From Haliea sp. (lineage in GTDB: Bacteria; Pseudomonadota; Gammaproteobacteria; Pseudomonadales; Halieaceae): 64,000 bases of DNA. The DNA lies in the NCBI GenBank assembly GCA_002692965.1, contig NZNC01000016.1, forward strand, positions 111,122 through 175,121. Direction: 5' to 3'. Below, one piece after another: positions 36,440-45,641 of this stretch. Every line of letters begins with the position of its first letter. Position 1 is the first letter of the stretch. The notes beneath the pieces were generated by a model. That model was not told where the DNA came from, searched no databases, and saw nothing but the letters and a program-made list of their open reading frames with translations. The translations under genes and the position numbers were made by a program.

Positions 36440-39400
36440 TGGGTGACCCGGTCCGCTGGTTCATCGATAACCCGATTGCCGCCAACCTGCTGATGATTTT
36501 CCTGCTGGTTGCCGGTCTGCTGGGTATTCCCGCCCTCGATAAGCAGTTCTTTCCGGAATTCGAGATCAACCAGGTCAGCGTGACGCTGGCCTATCCCGGT
36601 GCCGGCCCCCGGGAGGTCGAGGAGCAGATCTGCATCCGCATCGAGGAGGCCATACACGACCTCAACGGGGTGAAGGAAATTCGCGCCACGGCCCGGGAGG
36701 GGCTGGGTAGCGTGCTGGTGGAGGCGGAGCCCGGCTACCCGATGCAGCGTCTGACCGCGGAAGTGAAAACCCGGGTGGATGCGATCAATACCTTCCCGGT
36801 GGAGGCCGAGCGCCCGGTAGTGACCGAGCTGGCCTTTCGCCACCATATGGCGGCGATCTCCCTGGCCGGCGACATCGGCGAGGCGGCGCTGAAGCAGCTG
36901 GCGGAGCGCCTGCGGGACGATCTTGCTGCCGAGGCGAATGTCTCGGTGGTGGAGATTGCCAGCCCGCGCCCCTACGAAGTCTCTGTGGAGGTGGCGGAGA
37001 ACACCCTGCGCCGTTTCGGGCTCACCTTCGAGCAGGTGGTGGCTGCCATCCGCGCTTCCTCCCTGAACCTGCCGGCCGGTGCGATCCAGTCCAGTGAGGG
37101 GGATATCCGCCTGCAGACCCGCGGGCAGGCCTACCAGCGGACGGACTTTGCGGAGATTCCCGTGATCACCCGCTCCGACGGCACGCAGTTGCTGCTGGGG
37201 GACATTGCCAGCATTGTCGACGGTTTTGAGGACGTCGATGTGCGCACTCGCTTCAATGACCAGCCCTCGCACACGCTGCATGTCTTCGTCACCGCCAATC
37301 CCGATACCCTGGCGACCAGCGATACCGTAAAACGCTGGGTGGAGCGGGTGCGTCCGGGGCTGCCGCCGGGGGTCGAGCTGGAAATCTGGCGGGACTCCTC
37401 GGTGCCTTTCAAGGCGCGGGTGGACACGCTGCTGAAGAACGGTATCGGCGGGCTGGTGCTGGTCTTCCTGGTCCTGGTGCTGTTCCTGCGGCCGCGCCTG
37501 GCGATGTGGGTTTCGGTGGGCATCGGGGTGGCCTTTGTGGGCACGCTGTTTGTCCTGCAGTACACCGGCGTTAGCCTGAACATGATTTCCCTTTTCGCCT
37601 TCCTCCTGATCCTGGGCATCGTGGTGGACGACGCCATTATCGTCGGCGAGTCGGTGCACTCCTTCCAGAGCGGCGGCATGCCCGGCAGCGCCGGGGCCCT
37701 GGCGGGTACCCGGGCGGTGATCAAGCCGGTGATGTACGCTGTAATCAGCACCATGATCTTTTTCGTGCCGATGTATTTCATGCCGGGCGACATGGCCCAG
37801 GCCGCCTACGCCATTCCCACGGTGGTGATCATTGCCCTGGCCATGTCCCTGGTGGAGTGCCTGCTGATTCTGCCGCCCCATCTCGCCCACATGCCGCCGC
37901 AGCGCCCGTCCCGCCTGGCTCCCCTGCACTGGTTACAGGGGCTGCGCGAGCGCTGCGCCCAGGGCATGGTGCATCTCGCCCGCACGCGCTACCGGCGCTT
38001 CCTGGTTCGCTGCCTGCGCCATCACCTGCTGGTGTCGGTGCTGTTCTTCGTGGTCCTGCTGGCCAGCCTCGCCCTCTACGCCGGGGGTTGGCTGCGGACA
38101 GGTTTTTTCCCGGCGGTGAACTCCGACTACGTCGAGGCGGAAATCGACCTGCCCGAAGGGGGTGCCTTTGCCGATACCCTGGCGGTGCTGCGCCAGGTGG
38201 AGGCGGCCGCCATCCAGCTCAAGCGCGAATACAATACCCGCCCGGCGTTCGCCGGCGGCCCCGCGCTGGGCAATATCGACAGCCACGCCCGGGAGCACGA
38301 GGTGAAGGTGACGGTCGAGGCAGTCTCCGACGACATCGATACCGGTGAGCTGGCCGCCCGCTGGCGGACCCTGATTGGCGATGTGGGTAGCGTGCAGGAC
38401 TTCCGGCTGGACTACACCATCAACGAGGTGGGCAAGCCGATTCGCCTGGTCGCCTCGTCACCTTCCCTGGAGGACCTGCGGGCTGTCGCGGCGGAACTGC
38501 GGGAGGTGCTGCTGCGCTATCCCGGGGTCTATAACGTGTTCGACACCCTGCAGGCACCCCGGGACGAGATCGTCCTGGCCCTGAAGCCCGCTGCCGAGCA
38601 CTACGGTATCACGCTGGCCGATCTGGCCCGGCAGGTGCGCCAGGCCTTCTACGGGGCCGAGGCCCAGCGCATTCCACGCACCCGCGAGGATGTCCGGGTC
38701 ATGGTGCGCTACCCGGAGGAGGAACGGGTGTCCGTGGATAACCTCCGGGACATGCGCGTGCGCACCCCCGGCGGCGTCGAGGTGCCCTTCGAGAGTGTGG
38801 CCGAGATCAACTGGGAACCCGGCTATCTGGCGATCGAGCGTCTCGACCGTCGGCGCACCACCGAGATCAGCGCCGAGGTGGCGCCCGGCGGTGCCGCGCC
38901 CCGGGCCGTGGTGGATGCGATCCTGCGCGAGCAGCTGCCGGCCTGGCAACAGCGTTATCCGGGCCTGCGTCTGGCGCTGGATGGCGAGTTGGAGGAGGAG
39001 TCGGCCTTCATGGATGCGATGCTCAAGTACATGCTCCTGTCCATGCTGGTGATCTACGCACTGATGGCGGTTCCCTTCCGCTCCTATGTGCAGCCCCTGC
39101 TGGTGCTCACGGCGGTGCCCTTCGGGGTCATGGGGGCCATTTTCGGGCACCTGATCCTGGACTGGCAGGTTTCGATGTTCTCGCTGCTGGGCGTCATTGC
39201 CTGCGCCGGTGTCGTGGTCAACGACAACCTGGTCCTGATCGACCGGGTCAATCAGTGGCGCGAGGCCGGCTATCGCTCCCGGCGCGCCCTGGTGCGCGCG
39301 GCCCAGGAGCGCTTCCGCCCCATTCTGCTGACCTCGATGACCACCTTCGTCGGCCTGCTGCCGATCATGAGCGAGACCAGTGTGCAGGCCCAGTTCCTGA

Positions 39401-39543
39401 TCCCCATGGTGACCTCGCTGGCCTTCGGCGTGCTTTTCGCCACGGGCGTGACCCTGCTGCTGGTTCCTTGTCTCTATCTGCTGGGCGAGGATGTGCGGGC
39501 CTGGCTGCAGGCACAAAAAAAGGGGCTGCTACCCGCACACTAG
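36439..39543 (+). CDS. RND-family efflux permease (AcrB/MdtC-like)
   Basis: 1034 residues with the RND layout: an N-terminal helix (NPIAANLLMIFLLVAGLLGIPAL), a large periplasmic loop (SVTLAYPGAGPREVEEQI), helices 2-6 including GIVVDDAIIVGESVHSF with the Asp pair for proton relay, the second loop, and GVIACAGVVVNDNLVLIDRVN near the C terminus. It belongs to the wider AcrB/D/F family rather than to AcrB itself. The substrate is unknown. An ATG inside the overlapping adaptor stop was chosen over a GTG 3 bases earlier. The stop codon lies in the loop of the terminator. Confidence 0.93.
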   Translation: MGDPVRWFIDNPIAANLLMIFLLVAGLLGIPALDKQFFPEFEINQVSVTLAYPGAGPREVEEQICIRIEEAIHDLNGVKEIRATAREGLGSVLVEAEPGYPMQRLTAEVKTRVDAINTFPVEAERPVVTELAFRHHMAAISLAGDIGEAALKQLAERLRDDLAAEANVSVVEIASPRPYEVSVEVAENTLRRFGLTFEQVVAAIRASSLNLPAGAIQSSEGDIRLQTRGQAYQRTDFAEIPVITRSDGTQLLLGDIASIVDGFEDVDVRTRFNDQPSHTLHVFVTANPDTLATSDTVKRWVERVRPGLPPGVELEIWRDSSVPFKARVDTLLKNGIGGLVLVFLVLVLFLRPRLAMWVSVGIGVAFVGTLFVLQYTGVSLNMISLFAFLLILGIVVDDAIIVGESVHSFQSGGMPGSAGALAGTRAVIKPVMYAVISTMIFFVPMYFMPGDMAQAAYAIPTVVIIALAMSLVECLLILPPHLAHMPPQRPSRLAPLHWLQGLRERCAQGMVHLARTRYRRFLVRCLRHHLLVSVLFFVVLLASLALYAGGWLRTGFFPAVNSDYVEAEIDLPEGGAFADTLAVLRQVEAAAIQLKREYNTRPAFAGGPALGNIDSHAREHEVKVTVEAVSDDIDTGELAARWRTLIGDVGSVQDFRLDYTINEVGKPIRLVASSPSLEDLRAVAAELREVLLRYPGVYNVFDTLQAPRDEIVLALKPAAEHYGITLADLARQVRQAFYGAEAQRIPRTREDVRVMVRYPEEERVSVDNLRDMRVRTPGGVEVPFESVAEINWEPGYLAIERLDRRRTTEISAEVAPGGAAPRAVVDAILREQLPAWQQRYPGLRLALDGELEEESAFMDAMLKYMLLSMLVIYALMAVPFRSYVQPLLVLTAVPFGVMGAIFGHLILDWQVSMFSLLGVIACAGVVVNDNLVLIDRVNQWREAGYRSRRALVRAAQERFRPILLTSMTTFVGLLPIMSETSVQAQFLIPMVTSLAFGVLFATGVTLLLVPCLYLLGEDVRAWLQAQKKGLLPAH

Positions 39544-39559
39544 GGTAGCAGCCCCTTTT
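39518..39559. terminator. bidirectional intrinsic terminator, RND operon / pckA
   Basis: A perfect 17-bp inverted repeat (AAAAGGGGCTGCTACCC and its complement) with an 8-base loop has a T-run at the end on both strands. The permease TAG stop codon is in the loop, so the stem's left arm encodes the last permease residues. It also serves pckA, whose stop lies about 45 bases away on the other side. Confidence 0.92.
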
Positions 39560-39603
39560 GCTATTCGCCGCGGTCGCCCCGGGGAGGGCGCGCAGCCCTG
39601 CGG

Positions 39604-41160
39604 TCAGCTCTTGGGGCCGGCGGCGATGATCTCGTCGCTGACGCGGAATTTGCCGATGTTGTCCTGGAACAGCGCGGCCAGCTTGCGTGCCTGCTCGTCA
39701 TAGGCGGCGACATCGTCCCAGTTGTTGCGCGGGTTGATGTACTTGGGATCGACACCGGGGATTGCCGTGGGGAAGTCCAGGTTGAGGATGTCCAGGTGCT
39801 CGGTAGGCGCGTTGAGCAGGGCGCCGCTCTGGGCCGCAGCGACCACGGCGCGGGTGACCGGGATCGGGAAGCGTGCGCCGCTGCCGCCGGGCGCGCCGGA
39901 GCCGCCGGTCCAGCCGGTGTTGATCAGGTAGACCTGGCTGCCGTAGTCCTCGATGCGCTCCATCAGCAGCTCGGCGTACTCATTGGCCGGGCGCGGCATG
40001 AAGGGGGCGCCGAAGCAGGTGGAGAAAGTGGGGTGAATGCCGTCCGCGGCGCCCACTTCCGTGGAGCCGACCCGGGCAGTGTAGCCGCTCAGGAAGTGGA
40101 AGGCCGCCGCTTCCTTGGACAGGATGGAGACCGGCGGCAGTACCCCGGACACGTCGCAGGTCAGGAAGATCACGCAGCGGGGCTCGCCGCCGGCATTGGT
40201 CTCGGTGCGCTTGGCCACGTGCTCCAGGGGGTAGCAGCAGCGCCCGTTCTCGGTCAGGCTGGTGTCGTCGTAGTCTGCGTGCCGCTTCTCGTCCAGCACC
40301 ACGTTCTCGATGATGGCGCCGAAACGGATGGCGTCCCAGATGATCGGCTCGTTCTTCTGGCTCAGGTTGATGGTCTTGGCGTAGCAGCCGCCCTCGATGT
40401 TGAATACCGAGCCCTTGGTCCAGCCGTGCTCGTCGTCGCCGATCAGGTAGCGGTTGGGGTCGGCGGAGAGGGTGGTCTTGCCAGTGCCCGACAGGCCGAA
40501 GAACAGAGTGGTGTCGCCGGCCTCGCCCACGTTGGCGGAGCAGTGCATGGGCATCACGCCCTGGGCGGGCAGCAGGTAGTTCTGCACCGAGAACATGGCC
40601 TTCTTCATCTCGCCGGCGTAACGCATGCCGGCCAGCAGGACCTTGCGCTGGGCGAAGTTGATGATGACCGTGCCGTCGGAGTTGGTGCCGTCCCGCTGGG
40701 GATCACAGACGAAGCTCGCCGCGTTGAGAATGGTCCACTCGGGCTTGTCGCCGAGGTTGTAGCGCTCGGGGCGGATGAACATGTTGCGGCCGAACAGGGC
40801 CTGCCAGGCGGTCTCGGTAACCACCTTCACCGGCAGGTAGTGATCGCTGTGGGCGCCGACATGCAGGTGGGAGACGAAACGGTCGCGGCCCTCGAGGTGC
40901 TCTTCCACACGCTTCCACAGGGCGTCGAACTGGCCGGCGTCGAAGGGACGGTTGACACTGCCCCAGTCGACGCTGTCCTCGCAGCTCGGCTCGCGGACGA
41001 TAAAGCGGTCCGCCGGGGAGCGGCCGGTGCGCTTGCCGGTGGTGACCAGCAGGGCGCCGGTGTCCGAGAGGATGCCCTCGTTGCGCTTCAGGGATTCTTC
41101 GATCAGCTGCGCGGAACCCAGGTCAATCAACTCCTGGGGAATCTTGGTGTCAACGGTCAT
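39604..41160 (-). CDS. pckA: phosphoenolpyruvate carboxykinase (ATP)
   Basis: 518 residues. Kinase-1 motif [11 protein letters not shown], metal-binding residues in [10 protein letters not shown] and IGDDEHGW, and RxRGRFP-type arginine in RTGRSP are visible. It turns oxaloacetate into phosphoenolpyruvate in gluconeogenesis. Together with fadBA and the possible glyoxylate-type regulator it fits growth on acids and lipids. CATAAT at 41235-41240 (reverse strand) could be a -10. Confidence 0.97.
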   Translation of the reverse strand: MTVDTKIPQELIDLGSAQLIEESLKRNEGILSDTGALLVTTGKRTGRSPADRFIVREPSCEDSVDWGSVNRPFDAGQFDALWKRVEEHLEGRDRFVSHLHVGAHSDHYLPVKVVTETAWQALFGRNMFIRPERYNLGDKPEWTILNAASFVCDPQRDGTNSDGTVIINFAQRKVLLAGMRYAGEMKKAMFSVQNYLLPAQGVMPMHCSANVGEAGDTTLFFGLSGTGKTTLSADPNRYLIGDDEHGWTKGSVFNIEGGCYAKTINLSQKNEPIIWDAIRFGAIIENVVLDEKRHADYDDTSLTENGRCCYPLEHVAKRTETNAGGEPRCVIFLTCDVSGVLPPVSILSKEAAAFHFLSGYTARVGSTEVGAADGIHPTFSTCFGAPFMPRPANEYAELLMERIEDYGSQVYLINTGWTGGSGAPGGSGARFPIPVTRAVVAAAQSGALLNAPTEHLDILNLDFPTAIPGVDPKYINPRNNWDDVAAYDEQARKLAALFQDNIGKFRVSDEIIAAGPKS

Positions 41161-41374
41161 GTCGCGTCCTGTGGTTGGTGCTGCCGGCGGTGGCCTGCGC
41201 GGGCTGGCGGCGTGTGGCTATCATGGGGGCGCGTATTATGCCAGATCCACCCGTAGCAGAGAAACGTGTTGCGGAAAATTTCGCCGAAATGCGGCGAGTG
41301 GCGGCGTTCCGATCGACTCTGGTGGCTAACGCCCTTGCTGGGCCGGCGGTTTGCGGTCGCGAGACCGCCGCCGC

Positions 41375-42259
41375 TCAGTGCAGGGTGCGTTCGCCGCTAC
41401 CGGGAAGCAGCTCGGCCAGGTCCTCCCGCTGGAAGCGGTACTGGCGGTTGCAGAATTCACAGTCGACGCTGATTTCCCCGCGTTCACGCAGAATGTCCAG
41501 CAGTTCGGCGGCGTCCAGCGCAGACAGGGCATTGCGACTGCGCTCCAGCGAACAGCTGCAGTGGAAGCGCACCGGGCGACCGGGGAACAGTCGCACGGGG
41601 TCCTGGTGGTAAAGGCGGTACAGCAGGTCGGTGGGGGAGACAGACAGCAGTTCGTCCTCGCGCAGCGTTTCAGCCAGGGTACAGGCGTGCTCCCACTGCT
41701 GATCGCGTTCCTCGGCCGAGGGGTTTTGCTGGGCGGGCAGCTGCTGCAGCAGCATCCCGGCTGCGCGCTCGCCGTCGCAGGCGAGCCAGAAGCGGGTGCT
41801 GAGCTGCTCGGACTGCTCGAAGTACTGGTCCAGACTGTGGGCCAGACAGTCGCCATCCAGCGGGACGATACCCTGGTAACGCTTGCCCTGGTCGGGATCG
41901 ATGGTGATGGCCAGGTGGCCTCCTCGGCCCAGCAGGTCGGCGAACTCGGTTGACCGCGCCTGATCGGCCCCGCGGGCGATGGCGCGAATATTGAGGTCGC
42001 TGTCGCACTCCGCCATGAGCAGGGCAATCTGCCCCTCGCTGCGCGCCTGCAGCACCAGTTTGCCCTGGAACTTCAGGTTGGTGCTCAGGAGTGTGGCGGC
42101 GGCGAGGAACTGCCCCAGCAGGCGGCGCACGCCGGCGGGGTATTCGTGGACGGCAAAAATGTCCCGCAGGCTGTGGTCAAGCTGGACCAGTTCGCCGCGG
42201 ATATCTGCCTGCTCAAAAAGAAAGCGCAGGGCGAGGTCACTGTCGGGGGATGTTGTCAT
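41375..42259 (-). CDS. hslO: Hsp33 redox-regulated chaperonin
   Basis: 294 residues. The C-terminal redox switch has CSCSLERSRNAL followed about 30 residues later by CEFCNRQYRF, giving the CxC...CxxC zinc site. FQGKLVLQARSEGQIALLMAEC and PAGVRRLLGQFLAAATLL are N-terminal signatures. It is activated by oxidative unfolding. Adjacent to pckA on the same strand, as in many gammaproteobacteria where hslO and pckA neighbour one another. Confidence 0.95.
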   Translation of the reverse strand: MTTSPDSDLALRFLFEQADIRGELVQLDHSLRDIFAVHEYPAGVRRLLGQFLAAATLLSTNLKFQGKLVLQARSEGQIALLMAECDSDLNIRAIARGADQARSTEFADLLGRGGHLAITIDPDQGKRYQGIVPLDGDCLAHSLDQYFEQSEQLSTRFWLACDGERAAGMLLQQLPAQQNPSAEERDQQWEHACTLAETLREDELLSVSPTDLLYRLYHQDPVRLFPGRPVRFHCSCSLERSRNALSALDAAELLDILRERGEISVDCEFCNRQYRFQREDLAELLPGSGERTLH

Positions 42260-42471
42260 GGCGTCATTGTAATCGATTTGCGTGATCCTGGTGCGGACGG
42301 GTGACGTATCTCCCGGACGGCAGGTTCAGTATTTGAGGCCGGACCGGGCTAAATTCAAGCCCTCGCTTACCCGCGGCCCTGGCGCGCGGTACAGTGCGTG
42401 ACACCATGTCGTCCGCAAGAGTTCTGCGGCAACATTCATTACCCTGACGAGCAATAAACAGGAGCACCCCC

Positions 42472-43338
42472 ATGAGATTCAGCTACCAGATCGGCATGTG
42501 CGAAGCCGACCACTACCTGCCGCTGGTACAGGCAGCCGAGGCCGCCGGTTTCCACGGCATCACCATTCCGGACAGCATCTGCTACCCCAAGGAAGCCAGC
42601 TCCAAGTACCCCTACAACAAGGATGGCAGTCGCGAATTCCTGGAGGCTGTCCCCTTCATGGAGAGCCTGATTGCCGTGGCCGCCATGGCCGCGGTCACCG
42701 AGAAAATCCGCTTTGCCACTTTTGTCTACAAGCTGGCGGTGCGCCAGGTCGCGGTGGTGGCGAAGCAGGTGCAGAGCATCCAGGCGCTGTCGAACAACCG
42801 CTTCGACTTCGGCATCGGTATCAGCCCCTGGGAAGAGGATTTTGCGGTTTGCAATGTGCCCTGGGAAAAGCGCGGCAAGCGTTTTGACGAACAGATCGAC
42901 GTGCTGCGCGGGCTGGAGACCGGAGAGTTCTTCGGCTACGACGGCGAGCTGATCAAGATGCCCGCCAACAAGATGTGCCCGGCACCGACCAAGCCCACGC
43001 CCCTGCTGGTTGGCGGGCACGCCGAGGCTGCGCTCAAGCGCGCCGCCCGGGTCGGGGATGGCTGGATGTGCGCCGGTGCCGACATGGAGCAGCTGGAGGG
43101 CTACATCAAGCGCATCAACCAGCTGCGCGAGGAGTACGGGACTGCCGATCGTCCCTTCCGCATCTACACCACCGGGCAGGATGCCTTTACCGACGCCGGC
43201 ATCGCCAAGCTGGAAGCGATCGGCGTCACCGATGTCATCATCGGCTTCCGCAATGTCTACGAGATGGAGCCGGACAGCCCGCTGGATGAAAAAATCGCCC
43301 AGCTGCAGTGGTACGCCAACGAGTTTATCAACCGCTGA
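42472..43338 (+). CDS. LLM-class (luciferase-like) flavin oxidoreductase
   Basis: 288 residues. It is a bacterial-luciferase TIM-barrel protein: MRFSYQIGMCEADHYLPLVQAAEAAGFHGITIPDS at the start, then IRFATFVYKLAVRQVAVVAKQVQSI, FDFGIGISPWEEDF and PTPLLVGGHAEAALKRAARVGDGW. It resembles TIGR03619/TIGR03854-type F420- or FMN-dependent enzymes. Nothing here indicates F420 synthesis, so FMN is more likely. The substrate is unknown. AGGAG lies 9 bases before the ATG. Confidence 0.85.
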   Translation: MRFSYQIGMCEADHYLPLVQAAEAAGFHGITIPDSICYPKEASSKYPYNKDGSREFLEAVPFMESLIAVAAMAAVTEKIRFATFVYKLAVRQVAVVAKQVQSIQALSNNRFDFGIGISPWEEDFAVCNVPWEKRGKRFDEQIDVLRGLETGEFFGYDGELIKMPANKMCPAPTKPTPLLVGGHAEAALKRAARVGDGWMCAGADMEQLEGYIKRINQLREEYGTADRPFRIYTTGQDAFTDAGIAKLEAIGVTDVIIGFRNVYEMEPDSPLDEKIAQLQWYANEFINR

Positions 43339-43380
43339 GGCGCGTTTTCCGCTAGAGTGCGCGTTTTTGTGGGGCGGCCC

Positions 43381-44256
43381 ATGAACAACGCGCTTCTCTA
43401 TCTCACCACGGTGGTGATCTGGGGGTCGACCTGGATCGCCATCAAGTTTCAGCTCGGCGCCGTGTCGCCGATGGTCTCGATTGCCCATCGCTCCTTTCTG
43501 GCCGCCTCGCTGATCTTCATTTTCCTGTTGCTGAGCCGGCGCTTGAGCCCGCTGTCCCCGGCCAACCACGTCTGGGTGGCGCTGCAGGGCCTGTGCCTGT
43601 TCAGTGGCAATTACCTGTTCATCTACCCGGCGACCGAGCACCTGGCCAGCGGCCTGGTGGCGGTGGTCTTCTCCACCATGGTGGTGCTCAACATGCTCAA
43701 TGGCGCCCTGTTTCTCGGGCTGCCCCTGAATCGCCTGGTCGCCCTGGGGGCACTGGTTGGGCTGTTGGGCATGGTCGGTGTCTTCCTGCCCGAGCTGTCG
43801 CGCTTCCACCTCTCGGACGCCAGCTTTCGTGCCCTGCTGCTGTGTTTCGCTGGCACCTTCTGTGCCTCCCTGGGCAATATCTTCGCCGCGCGCAATAGCC
43901 GCCACGGTTTGCCCGTGCTGGTCTGCAATGCCTGGGGCATGCTCTACGGCGCACTGGCCCTGTATGCGGCGGCGCTGCTCAGCGGCACGCCGATCACCGT
44001 CGACTGGCGGGCGGACTACCTGATTTCCCTGGCTTACCTGGCAGTATTCGGTTCGGTGGTGGCCTTCTGGGCCTATGTCACCCTGATCGGCAATATCGGG
44101 CCCGACCGGGCGGCCTACTCCTCGCTGCTGTTTCCGGTGGTGGCCCTGCTGATCTCGACCCTGGTCGAGGGCTACCAGTGGACACTGCTGGGGTTGGGCG
44201 GGTTTGTGCTGGTGTTATTGGGTAACTGGCTGGTGATGCGCCAGCGACCCGCGTAA
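43381..44256 (+). CDS. EamA-family (DMT) transporter
   Basis: 291 residues with ten membrane helices in two EamA repeats (YLTTVVIWGSTWIAIKFQLG opens the first; the second starts near LLLCFAGTFCASLGNIFAA). Family members export or import metabolites; the substrate cannot be predicted. The ATG after GGGCGG was chosen; an ATG 8 codons upstream lacks a site. Confidence 0.9.
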   Translation: MNNALLYLTTVVIWGSTWIAIKFQLGAVSPMVSIAHRSFLAASLIFIFLLLSRRLSPLSPANHVWVALQGLCLFSGNYLFIYPATEHLASGLVAVVFSTMVVLNMLNGALFLGLPLNRLVALGALVGLLGMVGVFLPELSRFHLSDASFRALLLCFAGTFCASLGNIFAARNSRHGLPVLVCNAWGMLYGALALYAAALLSGTPITVDWRADYLISLAYLAVFGSVVAFWAYVTLIGNIGPDRAAYSSLLFPVVALLISTLVEGYQWTLLGLGGFVLVLLGNWLVMRQRPA

Positions 44257-44287
44257 CCTTGTCGCATCAAAGCCGGGAGCCAGCAAC

Positions 44288-44563
44288 ATGGCAGGATTTC
44301 ACCTCAGCAAACCCTACACCATGCCCAGGGAGGAACTGCGCGCCGCCGCCGAGCGCCTGGCCAGCCGCCTGGAACAGCAGCACGGGATCAAGGCGCAATG
44401 GCAGGGGGACCGGGTGCGGATGCACGGACACGGTGTCGAGGGGGAGCTGAGCTTCGACGGCGGCGTGGTGGATGTTTCGGTGAAACTGGGGCTACTGGCT
44501 TCGGCTTTCCAGCGGCCCTTGAAGGCCGAGGTACAGCGCTATCTCGACGAAATGATCAGCTGA
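44288..44563 (+). CDS. polyhydroxyalkanoic acid system family protein
   Basis: 91 residues. The pattern KPYTMPREELRAAAERLASRL, the central GVEGELSFDGGVVDVSVKLGLL and the C-terminal KAEVQRYLDEMI match the PHA granule region family (TIGR02610). These small proteins occur near PHA genes but also alone; no phaC or phasin is in the window. It overlaps the convergent patatin gene by 8 bases. Confidence 0.85.
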   Translation: MAGFHLSKPYTMPREELRAAAERLASRLEQQHGIKAQWQGDRVRMHGHGVEGELSFDGGVVDVSVKLGLLASAFQRPLKAEVQRYLDEMIS

Positions 44564-45626
44564 CCCGGACGACGCCCGCCAACGGATCGGGTCCCTCGAC
44601 CAGGCGGGCAAACTCCTCCGCCAAGCGCTCACTCTCGGCGATGCAGCGCCGCCAGTAGTGCCGTCTGTCCGCGTTGGACAGGCGCTGGAAGTCGCTGCGG
44701 TCGGGGATCTTGCCCCCCGGCAGCCGGGCCACGAACTCCGCCGAAGGACAGAGCAGCACCAGGTGGTCGAGCTGCTCCGCGCGCAGGCGACGCCAGGGGA
44801 GCAGTTTGTCGAACCAGCCTGGCGTCAGGTCCGGGCGGAAGTGCGGATAGAGGATCAGGCCGTCGCCGCGGTAGTGCCCGGGTTCGAAATGGTAGTCGAT
44901 GATTCCGCCGTCCCAGTACTGGCCCGGGGGTGCCCCCGGAATGTCGCGCTCGCCCGTTAGCACAAAGGGAATCGCGCCACTGGCGTGCAGGGCGGGGGCC
45001 ACGGTCTCATCGCGCAGTGGGGTGAACTGGGTGGCAAAGCCCGGCAGCGGCAGGCTTTCATCGGGGTTCTCGCCACTGTGGAAAACCACGCGCTGGAAGC
45101 CGCGGTGGAGCAGTCGGCGGTGCAGGCTGTTACCGATGGCCGCGGCGGCCATGGCGCCGCCGAGCAGCGGGCCCGCCGGGCTGGCCGCCGGCCCCCGGCC
45201 GCGGGCGGTCACGATGTGGCTGCGGATCCGCGGGTGCCCGACGATCGCCTCCGCGCCGCGATCCCCCAGTAGCGCCCGCAGAATGCGCGCGCTCACGGCA
45301 CTCACCTCCGCCGGGCTGGGGCGCCGGGTGTAATCCTGATCGAGATAGTCGTCCTCGAAGCGCTGCAGGGCGGCGACCGGGTCGTCCTGGGCCAGGCAGG
45401 CGTGACGCCAGGCGCCGATGGATGAGCCAAAGGCCGAGAGCGGCCGTCGGCCCCGGGCGAGGAATTCACCGAAGAGATAGCGGTCCAGTTGCCCGAGCAC
45501 CAGCCATTTGGGGCCCCCCGAGGCGCCCAGCAGCAGCGGGAAGAGGTCGGGGTCCCAGCCGCGCTCCGCCAGCCGCTCGGCGGCGCGGCGACCCGCCAGT
45601 ACCTGCAGTGCGCGATTCACCGCCAT
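44556..45626 (-). CDS. patatin-like phospholipase
   Basis: 356 residues. Oxyanion-hole motif LGASGGPKW (33-41), nucleophile elbow GSSIG (Ser69) and the catalytic Asp in YWDGGIIDYH give the patatin Ser-Asp dyad. It is a lipid acyl hydrolase; no signal peptide is visible, so cytoplasmic. Substrate unknown. Head of the same strand as the AraC gene, 16 bases downstream of it. Confidence 0.88.
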   Translation of the reverse strand: MAVNRALQVLAGRRAAERLAERGWDPDLFPLLLGASGGPKWLVLGQLDRYLFGEFLARGRRPLSAFGSSIGAWRHACLAQDDPVAALQRFEDDYLDQDYTRRPSPAEVSAVSARILRALLGDRGAEAIVGHPRIRSHIVTARGRGPAASPAGPLLGGAMAAAAIGNSLHRRLLHRGFQRVVFHSGENPDESLPLPGFATQFTPLRDETVAPALHASGAIPFVLTGERDIPGAPPGQYWDGGIIDYHFEPGHYRGDGLILYPHFRPDLTPGWFDKLLPWRRLRAEQLDHLVLLCPSAEFVARLPGGKIPDRSDFQRLSNADRRHYWRRCIAESERLAEEFARLVEGPDPLAGVVRVS

Positions 45627-45641
45627 CCCGGCAACCCTGAC

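Noticed and set aside
42472..43338. Interpretation of the luciferase-like protein as an F420-dependent enzyme.
   Set aside because: No cofactor F420 biosynthesis genes are visible and the fold alone cannot tell F420 from FMN.
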